Shown: positions 24,801 through 38,127, numbered from the stretch's first letter. The stretch: DNA of 64,000 nucleotides from Clavelina lepadiformis (GCF_947623445.1 NC_135240.1:8742001-8806000); one strand, 5' to 3'. Numbers and translations are program-made. Notes: generated from the letters alone by a model not told the origin.

Positions 24801-27722
24801 CTATTAAAACAAAGTAATTAGTGTTTTTACTATAAACAAATACAATTAATAGTTAAAGTACTGTAAGGTGCTTCAAGCAATATTAGAAGCAACCAACCAA
24901 ACGTATAGTGGAAATTTAGGTAATCAATAAGTGCATTTGGGTATAACAAATTGAATAATTTTTGGGCATCAAAAATGTACATTTGTGATGCCTAATCATA
25001 ATATGGTCAGTCATTAGGGAGTTATATACATAAGAATTTTGTTTTATGTAGTAACCGAGACCAATTAATTTGCACAAAATCAAAGTTATAAACTTAACAT
25101 ACGCATTGGGTGCCAAAGAGACATGTATGCGGCCAGGTAAAATAATTTCACCGTATTTTTACTGCAAAAGATGGTTTTAACAACGATGAAGGCGATCGTT
25201 TGATACTTGACAGTTTTGCCTTTTATTTATTTTTCGAACAAGCATCACGAAATCACAAAAAATATTTTACATTCATCTTACTGCATTGTTTCTAATTTGG
25301 ACATTAGCGGGAAGCTGAGAGCAATTTCGCATCCAAATTCGAGTAACATTGTGAATGTTATCGTCCACTTCTAGGGCTGGGCAAAGCTCTGCAGGAACTG
25401 AAACGCCGGTTACACGTCACAAAAAGTAAGATACATACGCACATCGGCTTAACATAATTATCAATATAATACTAGATATCAAAATACTTACTGTATGTCA
25501 AACAAATCATAGAAAATTTCATTGCTTACAATTAAATTGTTTGGGACTGTCAATATAAACGATCGGGCTTTGAGTTGGCGAAGTTGCTATGTATTCTTCG
25601 CAAGTCTGTTCACTGAATGGTATCCCAACGATGCTGATCTGTTTGCTGTACGATTGCAATTCTCCCTAACCGAACAAAAATAATTAATTTATAGCTTTAA
25701 AGCGTTGTCGGTATAACATGTTGCCCTATTCGAAATGTAGGCACGGATTCGAGGAAAAGTTGTTTAAAATAATCAAATTGTTTTGAGCAAAACATAAAAC
25801 ATAAATGTTTTATAGTCCCGCTTCTGTTACGTTCGTATACAGCTTTCTTTTTTGTAACAAATCGTTCAGGAGAAAGGGTTCTCAAAATCTCTAGTTTCCT
25901 TCAAAGATTAGGCCAATAAAGTTTAGTGGTGTGGAGAAAATATTTTACAATTTCATTTTTTTGGCGTGTGTACTTAGTTCTGACAACATTATTCATATTT
26001 TCTTGGTTAGGCTATATGTTTTTTTCTATTTTTCTCACCAGTTTGTTTCATGTACTGTGCAGGTTAAACTATTTTTATTTGATTTTACGAATAATTTTAC
26101 TTTAATTGTCGCTGAACCTGAACTGAATTAATTTTATACGGTTTTCCGAAATAAGATAACACGCATCCATCTCCTATATTTGACCTGAAATACGTCACCG
26201 GGTCGTGTTGACTTTTCGTAAAACTCCTGAATCACCAGATTTTTATAGATATGCGAGCTGGGGTAAAATCCCTTGCTTCTGGTATACGAGTATGTGTTAC
26301 GTATGTGTTCTCGCATATAGACCATATCTGATAAGATCGATGTTTTTAAACAACGTTTTTAGCTCGTAAGTCAATTTAAGGTTGTAAATAATACAACCAA
26401 GTTTTCAGCCATCAATAGGTCGTGAGTGAGACGGAGATGCGATATATGAGCGAGCTTGTGCGTATCCTGTAACAGTATATTATTAGGTTGTTGTCAATGA
26501 ACGATATGGAACAGCTTCAAAATTTGAGCAAAAAACTATTAAAAAGCATAACAATTTAAAATAATATTTTGCAGATGCCGATAAGCAAGAGTTATACCAA
26601 TTGAGAGCAGTAAATCTTGTACATGCGTCCAAAGACGTTCTCGTACAAGGCCGCGACATATTTGTTGAAGCAACAACTTATAGATGCTGCTTCAAAAAAT
26701 GCCTAATTTTGAAGCGCTTTATTAAACACGACCCTCATAGTTAATCCCATAAAGTAAAAGCTACTTAATAGTTTAAGTACTTATGCTACCTGACATGGCG
26801 TGTTTACCGTGTAAAAATAGCTGAAAGTTCCTTATTATCGGACGTGTATATTGGCAAAAACGGGGCTTGTACATTATAAGCGACTTCTTACGTAAAGCAT
26901 GAGCGCCTGATGAAATTGCACATGTCGCTACAGATTTTATTACTGTAAATTAATCACAATCATTTACCTCGGCCAGTGTAACATTGAGGTGAACTTGGTA
27001 ATTGTAAGTATAATTTTCTCTAATCTCATTTATAAATGTTCCCAAGTAATTAGTGTGGTCAAAAAACTCTTCCACAGTTACAGTTTTGTTGAAAGATACG
27101 TGACCGGTGTCTTTCTTAGAGATGACGCACTACGAAGCAGAAAAATCAGGAATTAAGTTAAAGCTCAGAAAAAGCAAATGTGCATGGAAACTTTATATAT
27201 TACGAAGTGTTATAAGTTTGTCCATAAAACTTTTGTAGCAATGTTGAGAAAGCACCAATGCAATTATACACACAACGCTTACCTTCAACTCATCAAGTTC
27301 TGAGTAGTCGTAATCATAAATGTCGTCGGTAATGTAGCAACTAATACCATAAGGCCATCCAGCATAGCCTGGTACAGTTTCATCGTTTTCGTTGTTGTAA
27401 CATTCCTGAACTAGATAAAGTGCTCTTTGGCTACTTTCTGGTTTACTTATTTGATTACTTGTTAGAATAATAACGGTATTACCTAACACTTGGCAATGTA
27501 AATAAATAATTAATCGATGAGTATATACGTTAAAATGACATAAAAATGAACACGGATTAATTGTTTGATAATTATCGTTGATCACTAAGTAATGTTTATT
27601 TAACTTAACGTCTTAACGTCATTTTATCACACGAAAAACATACATACTTACATACTGTACTTACCGACACTGCTTGCAAAAGTAATACCGGCCAACGTCA
27701 CCAAGAAAGTCACAAAGACCAT
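21832..27722 (-). CDS. G3: IL-1-receptor-like protein with three Ig domains and TIR
   Basis: Fourteen exons on the minus strand: 27722-27665, 27410-27283, 27129-26968, 25665-25530, 25397-25282, 24800-24695, 24533-24388, 24260-24166, 23986-23900, 23747-23506, 22893-22735, 22664-22558, 22313-22173, 22023-21832. They join in frame to 1875 nt (624 residues). Signal peptide: MVFVTFLVTLAGITFA. Ig1 (20-116) has AGWPYGISC; Ig3 (236-380) has IAMHCKVRLG. In Ig2 (117-235) the motif that is IYTC in the other genes reads IYTS, so the second disulphide cysteine is missing. The membrane helix (about 381-403) is followed by VFWKRYFKAYGDE. The TIR (from 426) starts NDKKYGAYIDYHY, continues LGFRVYDDHKDG and HRIVIILNSQYV, and ends with FQLQLEYAMPKL. 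Exons 11-13 and the intron between 11 and 12 are nearly identical to those of G2, although the ectodomains are diverged. A TATAAATA box lies about 100 bases above the start codon. Confidence 0.85.
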
Positions 27723-27821
27723 GTCAAAGAACTTTATGAAGCTATTGACAATCACTTAAAATATTTCACAAACCTGTTAAACACAAAGTTGAATGCAACC
27801 CCATTTTATTTCGGCCAATTC

Positions 27822-27829
27822 TATTTATA
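27822..27829 (-). promoter_or_regulatory. TATA box, candidate G3 promoter
   Basis: TATAAATA on the minus strand, 100 bases upstream of the G3 start codon. With transcription starting some 30 bases further on, this leaves a 5' leader of roughly 70 bases. No other exon candidate lies between it and the ATG. Confidence 0.5.
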
Positions 27830-30183
27830 CTTAATGTTAAGTTAATCACGACATTTGCCGATTTTCGAAATTTAGTTTACGAAAGTTACCAAACTTGTCA
27901 ATGCTACTAAGTGGACACTATTATCAACTCATCAGTCACTTTTGAAACGGTCTGGGTATAAGTGTATAGTTGAGCACCCTTTTATAGAGCGCGAATAAAG
28001 GAAAATTCCAGTATTTTCACATATTGAGAAACTGCCGAAACTGTAACGTTAGCCACCAGTTTCTTGCAGCCTTTTATGTTAACGTTTATTTCCCCATTTT
28101 TTTTGGAAAACCCCAATTTTGGGTTTTTACGATTGCGACCATGACGCTTTTAAACCCTTCATGACCCATTTTAATTTTCCACCAAAGTAGAACTACAAGA
28201 ATAACCTCAAATTTGTTCATGCCAATATGAGCTCAAGTTCTTTAATTTCCAATAACGGGAGTAAAAGAAACTTGATAAAACTGTGAAAAATACTTACTTT
28301 CAGATTAGTGGGTATTAAGAAGACTTAGTTCTTTACAAACGAACCGACTTACATGAGGTAAACTAAAACCTTCCGCTTTTCAAAGTAATTTCACATGGGA
28401 AACGCAAACAGATATACACAAGCAATATACAGATCTAAACCGACTCACCATGGCTATATGGTCACTGGGCATTAGTATTTCTTTGTATGTTATGGGTAAG
28501 AACATTGGCACCGGCCTATTCTTTCACCGCGTAATGAAGGAGAAGTGCTTAGTTTGTATAGGCGGTTGTACCTGCGCAAAGCGGTTATTCACGATTTGAA
28601 AACTTCCGATTTACACTATAACAGTCTGAACGTTTTCGTTTCCAGCCTTCCACTTTTAAACTTGCATTGCGTGATATCTGATGGAAATTGCAAGCATAGA
28701 AAACAACAAAACCTAAGTTTCAAGTACCTAACACTTAAAATGGAATATTTGCTAAGCAACACAATACAATGGTGTCTTTACAACTGCTCTACAAACTTTT
28801 AAATGCAATCCTATTTTCACCCCCAAACCGTAATTTTGCAATCGAATCCCTCAAGTCGAACTGCAGCTGTCACGAAAGGAATAATTTGGTAACTGCCTTT
28901 TATACAGATCCTGCCCGGAGTTTATTAAAACAAACCTTTAAAGCTGCGTCAAGCCCCTCAGAAGAACGCGTTTGTAACAAAACAAGGTTCATATAATTAG
29001 TCAAGTGAAACGAAGTCAAATACTTGAGCTATCGACTTAACCTAGCCTACATCTTAGTCTTACCATATCTTTCCTATTGTCTTCTTTCCTTTAGGTAATA
29101 TGCGCTTCGTGCCATTTTTCACCTATATTAGCCTCTGCAAACATGTACCAAAGTTTTGTATATTCCGGTAATATGCCGCTTGTTCCCTCTGCATTTGCAA
29201 TTATTGATTTTTGCTGTAATGCTTTAAGCAAATCCATCAATTTTACAACGTAGCTACGTTAATATACTGAGCATAAATATGTACTTATAAAAATGATTAA
29301 AATTAGTGTATTTTTAACTCAATGAATAAGAAGAAATTTAAATATGTCTTACCTGCAGTATTCTTGCTAGTAACTTGGTACAAGATAAACATCCCGAATT
29401 AATTACCTAGCAAAACGAAAGAAGTGTTTTGCTCATTTAAACTTTAAGCTGATGACTTTTCCTAATTCCCTATGACCATAAACCATGTTTTGCGCCTTAA
29501 ATAAGGACAATTACATTATGGTTAAAGTTTTTTTGGGTTTCTAAACTGATAATGCCAAGCGATGAACTGCATCGTTTTCAGTCAATAGCATGTTGTCAAT
29601 GGAGCTAACTGCAGAGTATAGTTGTTGTAGAGCTCAGAATTAGGGTTCATCGCAAAACAATTTATGTATTTATAACCAGGATTATTTAGTTACCCTGTCC
29701 CTACCATAAACATGTTATTGTACAAATCTCACCATTTAACTTTTGGTTGTATTCATTCTGCATGTTCTTTAAAAAAAAGAAAAGATGTGGCAAAGTAGTT
29801 ATGTTAACCAACCGTTACTAAAATATTATCAAAAGGTTGCGATTTATGATTAAACAAAATTTAAAGAATGATTGCCGTACGATCATCTGAGTCTTACAAC
29901 TTCCTTCATGATTAATAGCTAATGCTTAATATATTGCAACAGTAGTATCTGAGTAATGAATAAGACATTATGTTCAACATATTATACCTTTTAACTGGCA
30001 CGCGACACGACTGAACTTCAATGAATGACACACGCTAAATAGCATATCAGAATAAGTGTGAATCAAAATCGAAAGAGACTGAATATCACTAAACTAACTA
30101 ATTTGTTCTAAATAAGTTATTGCGTGATTACATTAATGTTTTTCTCTAAATTGATTCTAGAATATTCTGTGGTAGTAGCGTAA
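27830..30183. other. Intergenic, nothing recognised
   Basis: About 2.3 kb upstream of G3. Short plus-strand frames at 28545-28802 and 28769-28996 have no domain signal and overlap each other. No receptor exon, RNA gene or repeat structure was seen. Confidence 0.4.
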
Positions 30184-30486
30184 CTAAAACTCAGTTAATG
30201 ATTGGCTAAAAATCACATTATAAATAGCATAGCAGGAAAAAATTGATTCCTGGACATAGCAGTGCTCTTTTGCTCCACCGGATGCAGTCTTTCTGAATTC
30301 AACGTAGTTATCTGTTGTCGATGGTATAGCGCACATCACTAGATATATAGAAATAAGAACCACAGCAATGCTTATAGTAACAGCTTGAATTGTACAAAGA
30401 GTGAATTTTTTTGGACTCAACCAAAACATGAATACAGTAGAATGAACATCTGTTAGATCTCCGGCTGTAGAAAATATTGGAAACAT
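30184..30486 (-). CDS. Candidate 100-residue single-pass membrane protein
   Basis: An ATG at 30486 opens a 100-codon frame on the minus strand ending at 30184. It encodes one strongly hydrophobic segment (IQAVTISIAVVLISIYLVMC, about residues 40-60). A polar, charged N-terminal part precedes it and a cysteine-containing tail follows. A TATAAATA box lies 76 bases upstream, a good core-promoter distance for an unspliced small gene. It belongs to no family I recognise and is not similar to the receptor exons on either side. It could also be one exon of a spliced gene, or chance. Confidence 0.3.
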   Translation of the reverse strand: MFPIFSTAGDLTDVHSTVFMFWLSPKKFTLCTIQAVTISIAVVLISIYLVMCAIPSTTDNYVEFRKTASGGAKEHCYVQESIFSCYAIYNVIFSQSLTEF

Positions 30487-30561
30487 TTTCAAACCCTACA
30501 TGCAAAAGGCTGTGACCCAACTAGACCTCAGTGCTGATTTAACAACACTTTGTAACGGGAT

Positions 30562-30569
30562 TATTTATA
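30562..30569 (-). promoter_or_regulatory. TATA box upstream of the small membrane-protein ORF
   Basis: TATAAATA on the minus strand, 76 bases before the ATG at 30486. It is the same octamer as the one above G3. This placement is the main reason to take the small ORF seriously. Confidence 0.35.
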
Positions 30570-31039
30570 CGTCTATAGGTTTGGTCAATCTAGTAGCATG
30601 TTGTTAGACGGTGCGTTTTGGAATAAGATGCAAGCCTATATTATTTTTCGTGCATAATAAATGACATACGTCAATGATCTATATCCGAGAATGTGTTGCT
30701 GTTATGCAATTTTTGCACAAATATCCTGTGTAGCCTGTAACGCGTGTAACATTATCCGTCAAGCATTTGCTACGACATTGTTGGTTGTGCTTTATTGTTG
30801 TCACGATACACGGAGTCTGTATCAAACATGATTCTCCCCAAAGACATTCCTCTGCCCACATTCTGTCGTCGTCCGTTCGTCTATGGGGAAAACGGATCTA
30901 TCTAAACAAGAAGGCTGTTATATTTTAGGTTAGGCACCTGTTTTACTTATACCACAACATCACTTTCCTAATATAGACAAGGATAAAGCGCAGCCTTAAC
31001 TGAACTGGCAATCAGGTTTACCAGAAGGATCTGTGCACA
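30570..31039. other. Spacer downstream of G4
   Basis: About 470 bases between the TATA box and the G4 stop codon. A 60-codon minus-strand frame at 30679-30861 is rich in cysteine but too short and too poorly supported to call a gene. Confidence 0.35.
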
Positions 31040-34000
31040 TTACCTACCCGTTCCAGCCTCAACCATAGTCGAATCTGTCTCAACAGTTGTCAAGCCGGCA
31101 TCATGGCGGCAATTTTTGGATATGGTTGATGACACGCCAAATTTCTGTTGATTATTTCTGGTCCGATGATTGGCTTTTGCGTTCGTGGGTCGGAGTTGTT
31201 TTTGAGAAGAAAGTTTAGGCATGGCGTCTTCCAACATCAATCGGAACATCTTCGCTTCGAACTTCTTCCTTTTCGACCATACGATAATGTAATTTAGCTG
31301 AAAGTAAAAGCCTTTTTATAAAATACATGGTAACAGTTTCACATGAAACCACTCAATTTTCGCACGCAAACTCCAACCAGTTCCAACAGTACAAAACTCT
31401 ATACTCACTGCTACGGAGCTGTTAGTTAGCAGACAAACACAAATGGTCGTTACAGTTTAGATTAATGCTGAAGTTGAAACTTCTTACTCGGGCAGTTTCT
31501 TTTATTAGGCGACAGGTGTCGTCAGATTTAGAATGCTGGTTGACGTATTCTCTAACGCCCTCAGAAAAGATGAGTATGATGCGAGTTCGTGACTCAATCA
31601 CGCTTTGAAGAGCCTGAAGTCATTTGGAACATTACACACATTGTAAATTTAATAAACCAACTTTTTCGGAATTTTTGTCATACGAGCATTGACAAGGTAC
31701 CTGCTGTAAATTTCTTCGGTTCCAGTCATCCTTAATATACGTGGATGTTAAGATTATGATCACCCTATGACTTGCATCAATGCATCGTTGAAATGATTCA
31801 AGTCGAACTGGAAAACGTATGTGACAGCTGTGTCCTCGTTTTTAGTGTTTGACTTAAAGCAAATATGACAAACCTTCCGCTAGTCCGTCCTTATGATCGT
31901 CGTATATTTTGTAACCTAGTTCCGTTAACACATGGCCCGTAGTTTGAACGTATTTTCCAACGTCTTCTTTTGCAAACTTGTCTAACTCGTTTGAGTAATA
32001 ATATGAGAGAACTGCACCATACAGTTTATCATCTAAAAAAGTCGATTCAAGATTTACGAGTAAGAGAAGTCGATACTGACCTACAGGTACGATTAAGCCG
32101 CAAAAGCAATACCTTCCACACGAAATATAATCAACGAGGCCAATGAATGAATCTCATATACTACATACCTTGAGCGCAAGCCGCAAAATATCTTTTGTAG
32201 TAAACTCTAATTTCAAGACTCTTCCAAACGCAAAAGGACAGAAGGAGCGTGAGAAAAGCTAAGATGCCTATGACAACGACAGTAATATGGGCTGTAGAAA
32301 GTAGACCAGCAATCTTGTTCCTTCTCAAAGAGAAGGAAGCTATGAAATCAGAGACAGTTTCGGTATTTGACGTTGCCTTCAACTCATAAACGCCGTAATC
32401 TGATGCGCTAACATTTCTGAAAGACAAGAAAAGCATTTAACATTCTTGTAGGTGTTTTATTGTCGGTTCAATATGCAGTGTAAGCTGTGCGTTGCTGCGG
32501 TAAAGCGAATTACTTATATATTTTGGGAGTGTGTAAAACCGATAACAAAGAATTTCATAACAATATGATATTCCGTCATAGTTGCGCAGTCACACTTGTA
32601 GCATGTACGATCATTTATCAATCGTTTCTATAATAATATCGTTTGTATAATAAGCTCCATAAAAGAACTCGGAGCGTTTTAGTGCTGTGTATTGACCAAG
32701 AGGCCGCGGGTAGAGCGTGGGTTCTATTATGGGGGGTTTTGTTATGAGAGTCAAACTTGGAATCCGAATCGTTCAATAACTTATAACCACTCAATTACGG
32801 TTTTTCAATGTGTTGTGGTCATTTATCCCGTAACCTTTGTAAGTTTATATGGGAAAGTAAACGTAAATTGTAAGTTGTGAGTTCACAGAGTTATCAACAC
32901 CAAAATAAGCACTCATTTATCCCCTAAAGTATATGTAAATGTGCGAGAGGTCCGATTTGCTTGAAAAAATGTTCCACGCGTCATTCTAGAATCTAAATTC
33001 CGAAAAAAGCTTGTAATTGCTTTTCGTAGGACGATTTTAACGGGATAACGTTCCAAACATTGAATAAAATGGCAATTATTTCAAAAGGAAATAACCTTTG
33101 GTAATGACCAATAATAATTCTTTGGTTGCCGTTGGACGAAAACGCAGCATTATACCGAATGGTTTAAACAAACCGAGACGGATTCAAAATATTATTGTAT
33201 ACTCAGTTATCAGTAAAATTGGTCTTACTTGCTGCATTTTATTTTAAAAAACAAAAACTTATTTCAGCAACGTATAATGAGCTCACTTGAAGAAGATGAT
33301 TATATTTCGAATATCATTTCGAATTTCTTTTTCTTTTTCCGTCGCTACGTGCAAAAAGCACGTGCTGAAAATTGAAGACATAAAATATTAATGTCTAAAT
33401 TGATAATTTTCTTTGGAGGCCTGAGAAGCTATATAGATTATACCGACTCGGAATTTTGTGAAAATTGTTCAAATGTGCAAATAATTCCGTTTCGATTGGG
33501 GGACGAAAGCTCGTTTGGTTTGGAACACAAGCGCCATTCTTTCTTACCAACACCTTCAGCCTGTAAAGCAGAGAAAATATTATGCGAACAATAGTTTAAA
33601 TATGCATAATTGCAAATTTTGACTTAAAATATTTTTATTCCACTAAAAAATCAAAGCTGTCGGAAAACCACCAAAGATCGTTATTTCTATTCACCTTTGA
33701 CCAGTCAACGTTAAAGTCGCTTGCCGAAGCCTTACCAATACCAAGTCGTAAAGCACATTTTACAGTCAGGACTTGGTTGTCGGTGACGTCATATACGTTT
33801 TTTTCACACGTCACCTTATGTTGTGACGTCGACGGCCTCGCTATACAAAGTGGAATACTTTGAAATTTGGGTTAATTTGATCGTTTAAAAATAATGTTTC
33901 TGTCAAAAAGCCGATTTATAATTAAAGCATTGTATGTAAGTAAGTAAATATAGTTGAATGAGTAAGTTGTAAACGTGAATTGTGGTTATTTACTAATCCC

Positions 34001-36577
34001 ATAAATTGCTAAAACGATACTTAGAAATATCTTATGGTTGTAATTAATTTTCAATTTTTGGACAAAAGAAAACCGGTATAAATTACTATTAGAGAAAAAA
34101 TGTAGATAGAAGTCATACTTACGCACTACGCAGACACGATTGTACAAAATATAGTCCGTCATACCGCGATATCTGACGGAGCAAGTATATATCCCTGCAT
34201 GTTCGTAGCCGACGCTTTCTATGTTGAGCTGAAACATGATTCATAGTTAATTGCTTCGAAGATTACTTTTGAGTAAACACACAATGACAGAAATAACTTT
34301 GCAGTTATTGCATCAAAAGTGTGCATCAAAGTATGCATCAAAAGTAATTTGTGAGCAGTTTGTAAAATCATGGAAGTGAAGATAGTTACTATGCAGTTCC
34401 TTGGCTTCTAATTTGGTTGCTTATTTAATATAGGTTAATATCATACTTTTAGAATAATTAGATAAATAGATAATTATGTAGATAACTACTACAACCACAA
34501 AACAGGTAATCAAATTCCTGGTTTACGTAAATAACTAAATTAGTTACCAGAGAACCAGTCACTATATCTTCACGCAGGTTTAATGAATTTTGATACAAAT
34601 GCCGAGTATAACACTTTATTTAATTATTTATTAAAGTAAGTAGTAGGCGACGTTGTTGCGCGACTGTTGATCAAAATCATGTTGTTTAAACTGTATGGAT
34701 CGGATGTTGTTTACCAATATGTAAGAAAAAAGAACGTATTCCTAAATTCTATTAAAGCTATAGCTATATTAGTAGTAATAATAATTAAGCAATATATCGT
34801 ATTCATTATTATTTTACATGAGCTTTCACAACAACGACATCAAAAGTTAACGTTACCGTATTATGTTTCACAGTGACACCTTGACTAGGCAAACTGGAGC
34901 AATTCCTTTGCCAAGTTACCGTCGCATTCTGAAGACTGTCAACGGATACAAGTCCTGATGAAAGAAGATCGCTCATTTTCAGCATAATACGAAATATATG
35001 TGAACAAACTGGCCTTTAAGACGAAAAGGGAAGTTGGATGACACTATCTTGGTTGCTAGTAGGCTACATATCGTATTCAATTATAATGGCTTTCAGTCAA
35101 CGTGCCGCTGCGTCACAATACAGTTATAATAGCGAATAAGCCGAACCTTTGCAACTGAACTGCTTTGTTGTTCCAATTTCGGCCGCGGCAAACCTCATAT
35201 TTGCGTTTCTGGTGATGTACATTTCACAGGTTATTTGTTGAAACGAAATCGGCTTAAGATGGACGTTTTTTGTGTAACATTTGCTTTGGGACGGTATCTA
35301 CATGAACAGTAATGTAAGTAATTTAGACCACAAACCGCCTGAAAACTTTGTATTGTGTTGAAGAAAAGGTTTAATTCTTTTATAAATTTTAGAAAAAATT
35401 TAAAATTGTTCAAATGCATAAAATCAACCAAAAATAAATTGATACTGTGTAAAACAAGCAAAGTGAAAATATTTTAAATAAAACATTACTTACGTGTATT
35501 TGAATATCATAGTTGTAATTTTCGCCGCTTTTTATGTCAACTAACAAACTTCCAAATTCGACTAATTGATAATAGTAATCTTCGTACGAAGTCGTTTCGT
35601 TCTTTAAAAGTTGCCCATTATCCGAGTTCCATATTTTGAACTAAATTAAATTTTAGTATTATAGTCCAATGTAGCATGAGATGAAAACAACCGGCGTAAA
35701 GTTAGTTACCGGCTTCTTGGTTACTTATTCTGTTAATTACTTATGTGCAGTTAAAATGAATTACTTTTCAATCACTTGTTTCCTGTTCTATAACACATAA
35801 TTGCAAGTGCCAAAATATTGACGTAAATTTTTATACATTTATTTAAATTGTAATGAATTGATAAATAATAAAGTTTAAAAAGTAACGAAATTCTAATAAA
35901 TTATTAAAAATGCAAGTATACATTTTCAAAATTTTTAAAAGCTCAAAATCTAATTATAGCTATTATATACGGTATATCATAATCGGTGACTAAATACCGT
36001 ATCGTCCCTTATTTGACAATTAATTTTGTCGTTTACAGAATAAAAGTTTCATGCAGACTAGTGTTATACACTGAGTTAACACGGTTCAGCCGCCATCAAC
36101 GTAATGAATATACTTGCACGTACGTTTATTTCATAATCGCTTTCGACTTCATCGACGTCATCAATAATGTCAAAAAGCAAATCATAGCAAGATACTTCGT
36201 GGGGCCAGCCAATGTAAACAGTTACATTTTCAGCGTCTTGCACGGTGCATGGTAGTCCAGTAACTGTTAAGTATGGCAAAAGTACGTTTATGGTTAACTG
36301 TGCTATGTCGCGCATAACTGCTTGTGAAACGGTTCTCTTAATTTTATTATCTGTTCACCATACTCTTCGTATAACTCAAAATCAAGCACAGAATCTATCA
36401 TCTACTATTAAAGCAACATATATCTAGATCTACAAAAACTCATAAGAAAAAGATGCATATAGACTAGATATCACATAAATTACATCAAACGCAATTTTAA
36501 CACTAACCTGAGTTACTAAAAGAGAGGAAAAAAACTCCTATGACATACAAGTAGGTTTTGATGAACAAACGCTTCAT
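31040..36577 (-). CDS. G4: IL-1-receptor-like protein with TIR, probably damaged at exon 9
   Basis: Exons on the minus strand: 36577-36508, 36263-36124, 35640-35494, 35297-35147, 34954-34857, 34228-34123, 33840-33695, about 33560-33444, an exon-9-like stretch at about 32556-32468, then 32416-32169, 32032-31874, 31807-31701, 31613-31488, 31297-31040. The signal peptide contains YLYVIGVFFLSFSNS. Ig1 has IGWPHEVSC, but its second cysteine, which opens exon 3 in the other genes, is F. Ig2 has AGIYTCSVRY; Ig3 has LTVKCALRLG and SASDYGVY. After the membrane helix comes VYYKRYFAAC, then the TIR with DDKLYGAVLSYYY, LGYKIYDDHKDG, HRVIIILTSTYI and FRLMLEDAMPKL. The exon-9-like stretch (LCYRFYTLP ... 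LTLHIE) has neither an AG before it nor a GT after it, and exon 8 ends in phase 0 instead of 2. All other exons are open and in phase, so any loss is recent or an unusual splice form is used. Confidence 0.65.
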
Positions 36578-36621
36578 TTCTCATAGTTCCATTTCTCACG
36601 ACTGATAATTTTGATGGTAAA

Positions 36622-36629
36622 ATATATAA
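36622..36629 (-). promoter_or_regulatory. TATA-like site above G4
   Basis: A TATATATT run on the minus strand about 45-50 bases upstream of the G4 start codon. The distance would allow only a very short leader, so this is a weaker candidate than the boxes above G3 and the small ORF. Confidence 0.3.
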
Positions 36630-38119
36630 CCTTGCTGGCAATCAAGAGGAAAGACGTGTTAAGAACCTAACTAACCTTAACTTAACCTAACTAAACCTTT
36701 TCCCAAAGAAATATGTTTGGAGGCTGAAAGGTATGCACCGTATCAATTAGTATGTATTTAGAATTTAAATGAGGTTAATGTTCTCTTCTTTACAGCACTC
36801 TTGCAGCTTGGATAGAAAATTATATGTTGTCGATAAATTTAATTTTCAAGTTAAACGTCAGAGAAAATATTAGATTAGGTTCATTATATGAAGCCTTGTG
36901 GCACCTTGGGGAAAAGTCTTTTCCAGAATCTAAAGATAACTTAAAGAGACGTGCAACGAAAATGAACTTGTCAAGTTAACCTGGCGGACTAAGCGCTAGA
37001 GTATTAGAAATGGAATTACTGTAGAATATATTGGAATTTACAAAAAAAAACATTTTCTCACGCACTGCGCACTGTATACTTAAATACATGAAGCCTGCAA
37101 AAGGACATTTTAAAAGCAGGTCTATCGCTTACTGTACTAGATGATTGCTTTGCACACATAGTAGCCTAAGCAGTACATTTATACACATGATAAAAAATTC
37201 ATGATACGCGATCCATTCTGCTCGTCAACTTAATCATAGCACCGTTTCTGCTACAATTAGCTTTAGGCAAAAGACCATTAGTGGAAACAATATAGCTACA
37301 GTTTACGCTTGTTTTGATAAGTATGAACACAATTTCGTGAACCGAGAAGACTTGAACATTACACCCTGTACAAATTCATACCACACCTTTGCTAAACGCA
37401 TTTCAGAGCTAGAACCGTGTTCGATTCAAACAAATTTACTGAACTTGATTGTTTTAATCTACAGTTTCTTATCTACACTTTACACTGAACGGTTTCTTTC
37501 AAAGAACGCAATGCCTTGTTTTAACCACATACTTAAGACCGAAAAAGATACAATGAAGACTTGTCATTCACATCTCATTCCAAGTGAAAAAGTCACTTCG
37601 CTTTGGTCATGCAAGCTATCTATGCATTCAACACCGATGCTTCTTCATCAAGCCTGAGGCTTCAATTAACTCGAAAATTGTTTACACTAACATGGTGGAT
37701 TGGTGATGTACAGTGCGTCTACCACATTAACTTATGTAGATTAATACAGAATAGCTGCAAAGCGATCTCAAGCGGAGACAAAACAATTCCACCTAAAGTG
37801 GAACTTACAAACATAACAGGCCATATGCTCTGCGTCATTTTAAGGCGTGTAGGTGTCTTGATGCTGCCAAATGGTTTTCATTAAAATGATGATTGACTAC
37901 TAATTCCTTTGATCGTTGTTGCCTTTGAACAAAATCCTTGGCTTTTTTTCATTTTTGCACAATATGGTTCCCATGAGGCCACATTTAAGTAACGTCGTGG
38001 TCCTGTGTTGCATTTTTCAAATAATTTTACTTTCTTCAGTATATATTTACACTTTTACATAAACATAAACTTCATAATGCCAAATACCTTATTATGTTAC
38101 ATTATGTTACCTTGGTATG
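36630..38119. other. Intergenic G4-G5, left part, nothing recognised
   Basis: No receptor exon or domain signal. The plus-strand frames at 37337-37657 and 37603-37884 overlap, show no motif and are probably chance. A stretch near 36660-36700 repeats words like AACCTAACT, which also occur singly elsewhere in the window and do not form a telomere-like array. Confidence 0.4.
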
Positions 38120-38127
38120 TCGTAGGC

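Noticed and set aside
32690-32760. Possible tRNA-derived SINE (GGTTCTATT resembling a B box)
   Set aside because: No matching A box at the right distance and no tail or target duplication.
36655-36705. AACCTAAC-type words that recall telomere repeats
   Set aside because: Irregular, only a few units, and similar words are scattered throughout the AT-rich sequence.
37337-37884. Two overlapping plus-strand frames of about 100 codons
   Set aside because: Low-complexity composition, no motif, and no splice or promoter context.
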